Source of the DNA: Dehalococcoidales bacterium
GTDB taxonomy: Bacteria; Chloroflexota; Dehalococcoidia; Dehalococcoidales; UBA2162
Direction of reading: 5' to 3'
Assembly: GCA_020343555.1 (NCBI GenBank)
Contig: CP070800.1
Span: 913,725-921,196 of the forward strand
Length of the DNA: 7,472 bases
Part shown: piece after piece, positions 6,671 through 7,472 of the stretch
Layout: every line of letters begins with the position of its first letter
Numbering within the stretch: position 1 is the stretch's first letter
Notes under the pieces: generated by a model
The model's input: only the letters and a program-made list of their open reading frames with translations
Told to the model about the DNA's origin: nothing
Database searches by the model: none
Program-made: the position numbers and the translations under genes

Positions 6671-6693
6671 AAATGGCGAATCGCCCTTTACAA
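6666..6693 (-). promoter_or_regulatory. Promoter P2, possible second promoter of the tetR operon
   Basis: On the minus strand TTGTAA (complement of 6688-6693) and TATAAA (complement of 6666-6671) are 16 bp apart. The -10 abuts operator 2 almost exactly as the P1 -10 abuts operator 1 (5' edge of the -10 is 11.5 versus 12.5 bp from the operator centre). The spacer contains the palindrome GGCGA-A-TCGCC (6675-6685). It is a consensus match only. Confidence 0.4.
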
Positions 6694-6745
6694 TCCGCAT
6701 GGCATGCAACGATATTGAGGAAGGAAAACTATTTTCTGAATATCG

Positions 6746-6768
6746 ATACTAAATGGTCACTTTAGTAT
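6746..6768. repeat. Inverted repeat, 8-bp arms
   Basis: ATACTAAA (6746-6753) and TTTAGTAT (6761-6768) are perfect complements around a 7-nt loop TGGTCAC. It is AT-rich with no following T run, so it looks more like a protein-binding dyad than a terminator. It does not share the ATGACTATAC core of the TetR sites. Confidence 0.5.
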
Positions 6769-6856
6769 GTTTGTATAACTGGACAACCACCTCGATATTT
6801 GTTAAGTCAGAGGAGAATTCAGATTTTGACTTTTTCTTTAATAGCAGTTAATGCGA

Positions 6857-6880
6857 ACCTTATTATTTTGGGAATAAGGT
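6857..6880. repeat. Inverted repeat, 8-bp arms, upstream of the nitroreductase promoter
   Basis: ACCTTATT (6857-6864) and AATAAGGT (6873-6880) are perfect complements around an 8-nt loop. It lies 37 bp upstream of the predicted -35 box of the nitroreductase, a common place for an activator site. No regulator for it is visible in the window. Confidence 0.5.
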
Positions 6881-6916
6881 AAATATCTAATTCAGCGATA
6901 TTATCATCTTCGTATC

Positions 6917-6945
6917 TTGTAAAATCAAGGAATCTCACACATAAT
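6917..6945 (+). promoter_or_regulatory. Probable promoter of the nitroreductase gene
   Basis: TTGTAA (6917-6922), a 17-bp spacer and CATAAT (6940-6945) give four of six and five of six consensus matches. Transcription would begin near 6952, leaving a leader of about 30 nt. A TATGAT at 6951-6956 lacks a matching -35. The TTGACT at 6826-6831 has only a poor -10 after it. Confidence 0.45.
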
Positions 6946-6982
6946 AGTTCTATGATTATACAGAAAAAGGGGGCATTAAGTG

Positions 6983-7472
6983 ATGCAGAACAGTGAGTTT
7001 AACTCGTTAATCAAATCCCGGCGCTCGATTAGAAACTGGCAGGATAAACCAGTGCCAGAACAAGTATTACTTGATGCAATCGAACTCGGAACATGGGCTC
7101 CAAATGGAGGTAATCAGCAAAACTGGCACTTTTACATTATCCTTAATAAGGATACGATTACGGCTATCGCTGATGCTGTACAGTCAGGAATGACTTACAT
7201 GTCGTCCTGGCCGGAGATTGCGCAAGCCCGTCCTGCACCACCTCCCGGTTCTCCTCCACCTGCCCCGCGTATGCCTTTGAGTGCTGCCCCAGCTATAATT
7301 GCTATTGGTACTAACAAAGCAACCAACCCAATGAACGAAGCGATGATTAAGAGGGCGCAAACCGATTCTCGTGCTGCAGAAATGCTCAAATGGGCGACTA
7401 TAGTTGACTCGCGTATTCAATCGGTATCGGCAGCAATCGCTTACTTACTGCTAGCTTTGCATCAAATGGGAC
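6983..7472 (+). CDS. Nitroreductase-family flavoprotein, N-terminal part, runs off right edge
   Basis: 163 codons from the ATG at 6983 remain open to the window edge. AAAAAGGGGG at 6964-6973 precedes the ATG by 9 nt; the adjacent in-frame GTG at 6980 is a possible alternative start. Seen: KSRRSIRNWQDKPVP (11-25), the FMN-phosphate-binding arginines of the family (R13, R14, R17); LDAIELGTWAPNGGNQQNWHFYII (30-53), the second flavin-contact segment where family members often read PSxxNxQPW; AAPAIIAIGT (101-110); and SVSAAIAYLLLALHQMG (147-163), the dimer-interface helix. These FMN enzymes use NAD(P)H to reduce nitro groups, quinones, enones or flavins, so the substrate is open. Odd feature: a proline-rich stretch with nine prolines between residues 84 and 98, where most relatives have a simple loop. 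It is transcribed away from tetR; the TetR sites are over 300 bp off, so shared control is uncertain. Confidence 0.9.
   Translation, partial: MQNSEFNSLIKSRRSIRNWQDKPVPEQVLLDAIELGTWAPNGGNQQNWHFYIILNKDTITAIADAVQSGMTYMSSWPEIAQARPAPPPGSPPPAPRMPLSAAPAIIAIGTNKATNPMNEAMIKRAQTDSRAAEMLKWATIVDSRIQSVSAAIAYLLLALHQMG

Larger units (their letters stand above)
6514..6982. other. 469-bp divergent intergenic region tetR / nitroreductase, rich in inverted repeats
   Basis: No gene was found here. Reading from tetR outward it holds operator 1 and promoter P1 (6538-6586), operator 2 and promoter P2 (6648-6693), short palindromes GGCGA-A-TCGCC (6675-6685) and GCATG-G-CATGC (6697-6707), a 7-bp arm pair CGATATT/AATATCG (6710-6716, 6739-6745), an 8-bp stem with a 7-nt loop (6746-6768), another 8-bp stem with an 8-nt loop (6857-6880), and a likely nitroreductase promoter (6917-6945). 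The density of dyad symmetry is high for a gap of this size and suggests control by more than one protein. Confidence 0.6.

Noticed and set aside
7184..7420. Minus-strand open frames opposite the nitroreductase
   Set aside because: Gly/Arg-rich products are the mirror of the proline-rich nitroreductase segment, with no family signature.
1..7472. CRISPR arrays, insertion sequences, tRNA or rRNA genes
   Set aside because: No regularly spaced direct repeats, transposase frame, cloverleaf or rRNA-like sequence was seen on either strand.

Overview
The window looks like a piece of an anaerobic bacterial chromosome of moderate G+C. It carries the N-terminal half of a tungsten/molybdenum-pterin aldehyde:ferredoxin oxidoreductase (AOR/BamB superfamily), a family III acyl-CoA transferase, a glutaredoxin overlapping a ferredoxin-thioredoxin-reductase-type catalytic subunit, an ATP-dependent dikinase of the rifampin-phosphotransferase architecture under a TetR regulator, and the start of a nitroreductase. 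This mixture of ferredoxin-linked redox enzymes and CoA chemistry suits strict anaerobes such as Dehalococcoidia-like Chloroflexota or anaerobic Desulfobacterota. That taxonomic guess is inference; there is no rRNA or tRNA here to support it.

Layout. Positions 1-960 (minus) hold the AOR-family gene, running off the left edge. A 202-bp divergent gap follows, then the CoA transferase at 1163-2344 (plus). A 352-bp gap contains a good sigma70-type promoter (TTGACT-18-TATACT) and a leader of about 130 nt in front of the glutaredoxin (2697-2984), which overlaps the FTR-like gene (2974-3327, GTG start) by 11 bp. This pair converges on a minus-strand operon in which tetR (6513-5896) is followed after only 2 nt by the 845-residue dikinase (5893-3356). 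A 469-bp divergent intergenic region separates tetR from a nitroreductase (6983 to beyond the right edge).

How the parts may work together. The AOR and CoA transferase are divergent neighbours, and the pairing suggests aldehyde/acid or aromatic/acyl-CoA metabolism. Glutaredoxin and FTR form a compact thiol-redox pair that could move electrons from reduced ferredoxin to protein disulfides. The TetR protein probably controls itself and the dikinase: two 16-bp near-palindromes (ATGACTATAC-A/G-GTCAT, 15/16 identical, 108 bp apart) each overlap the predicted -10 box of a promoter reading into tetR, with nearly the same geometry. The dikinase has the ATP-grasp domain and the swivelling phosphohistidine domain but lacks the PEP-binding barrel of PEP synthase. 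It is therefore better read as a small-molecule phosphotransferase, possibly of the antibiotic-inactivating type, with unknown substrate.

The most interesting regions are the doubled promoter-operator region with its extra inverted repeats, the TetR-dikinase operon, and the Grx/FTR pair with its CYC in place of the usual CHC active-site motif.
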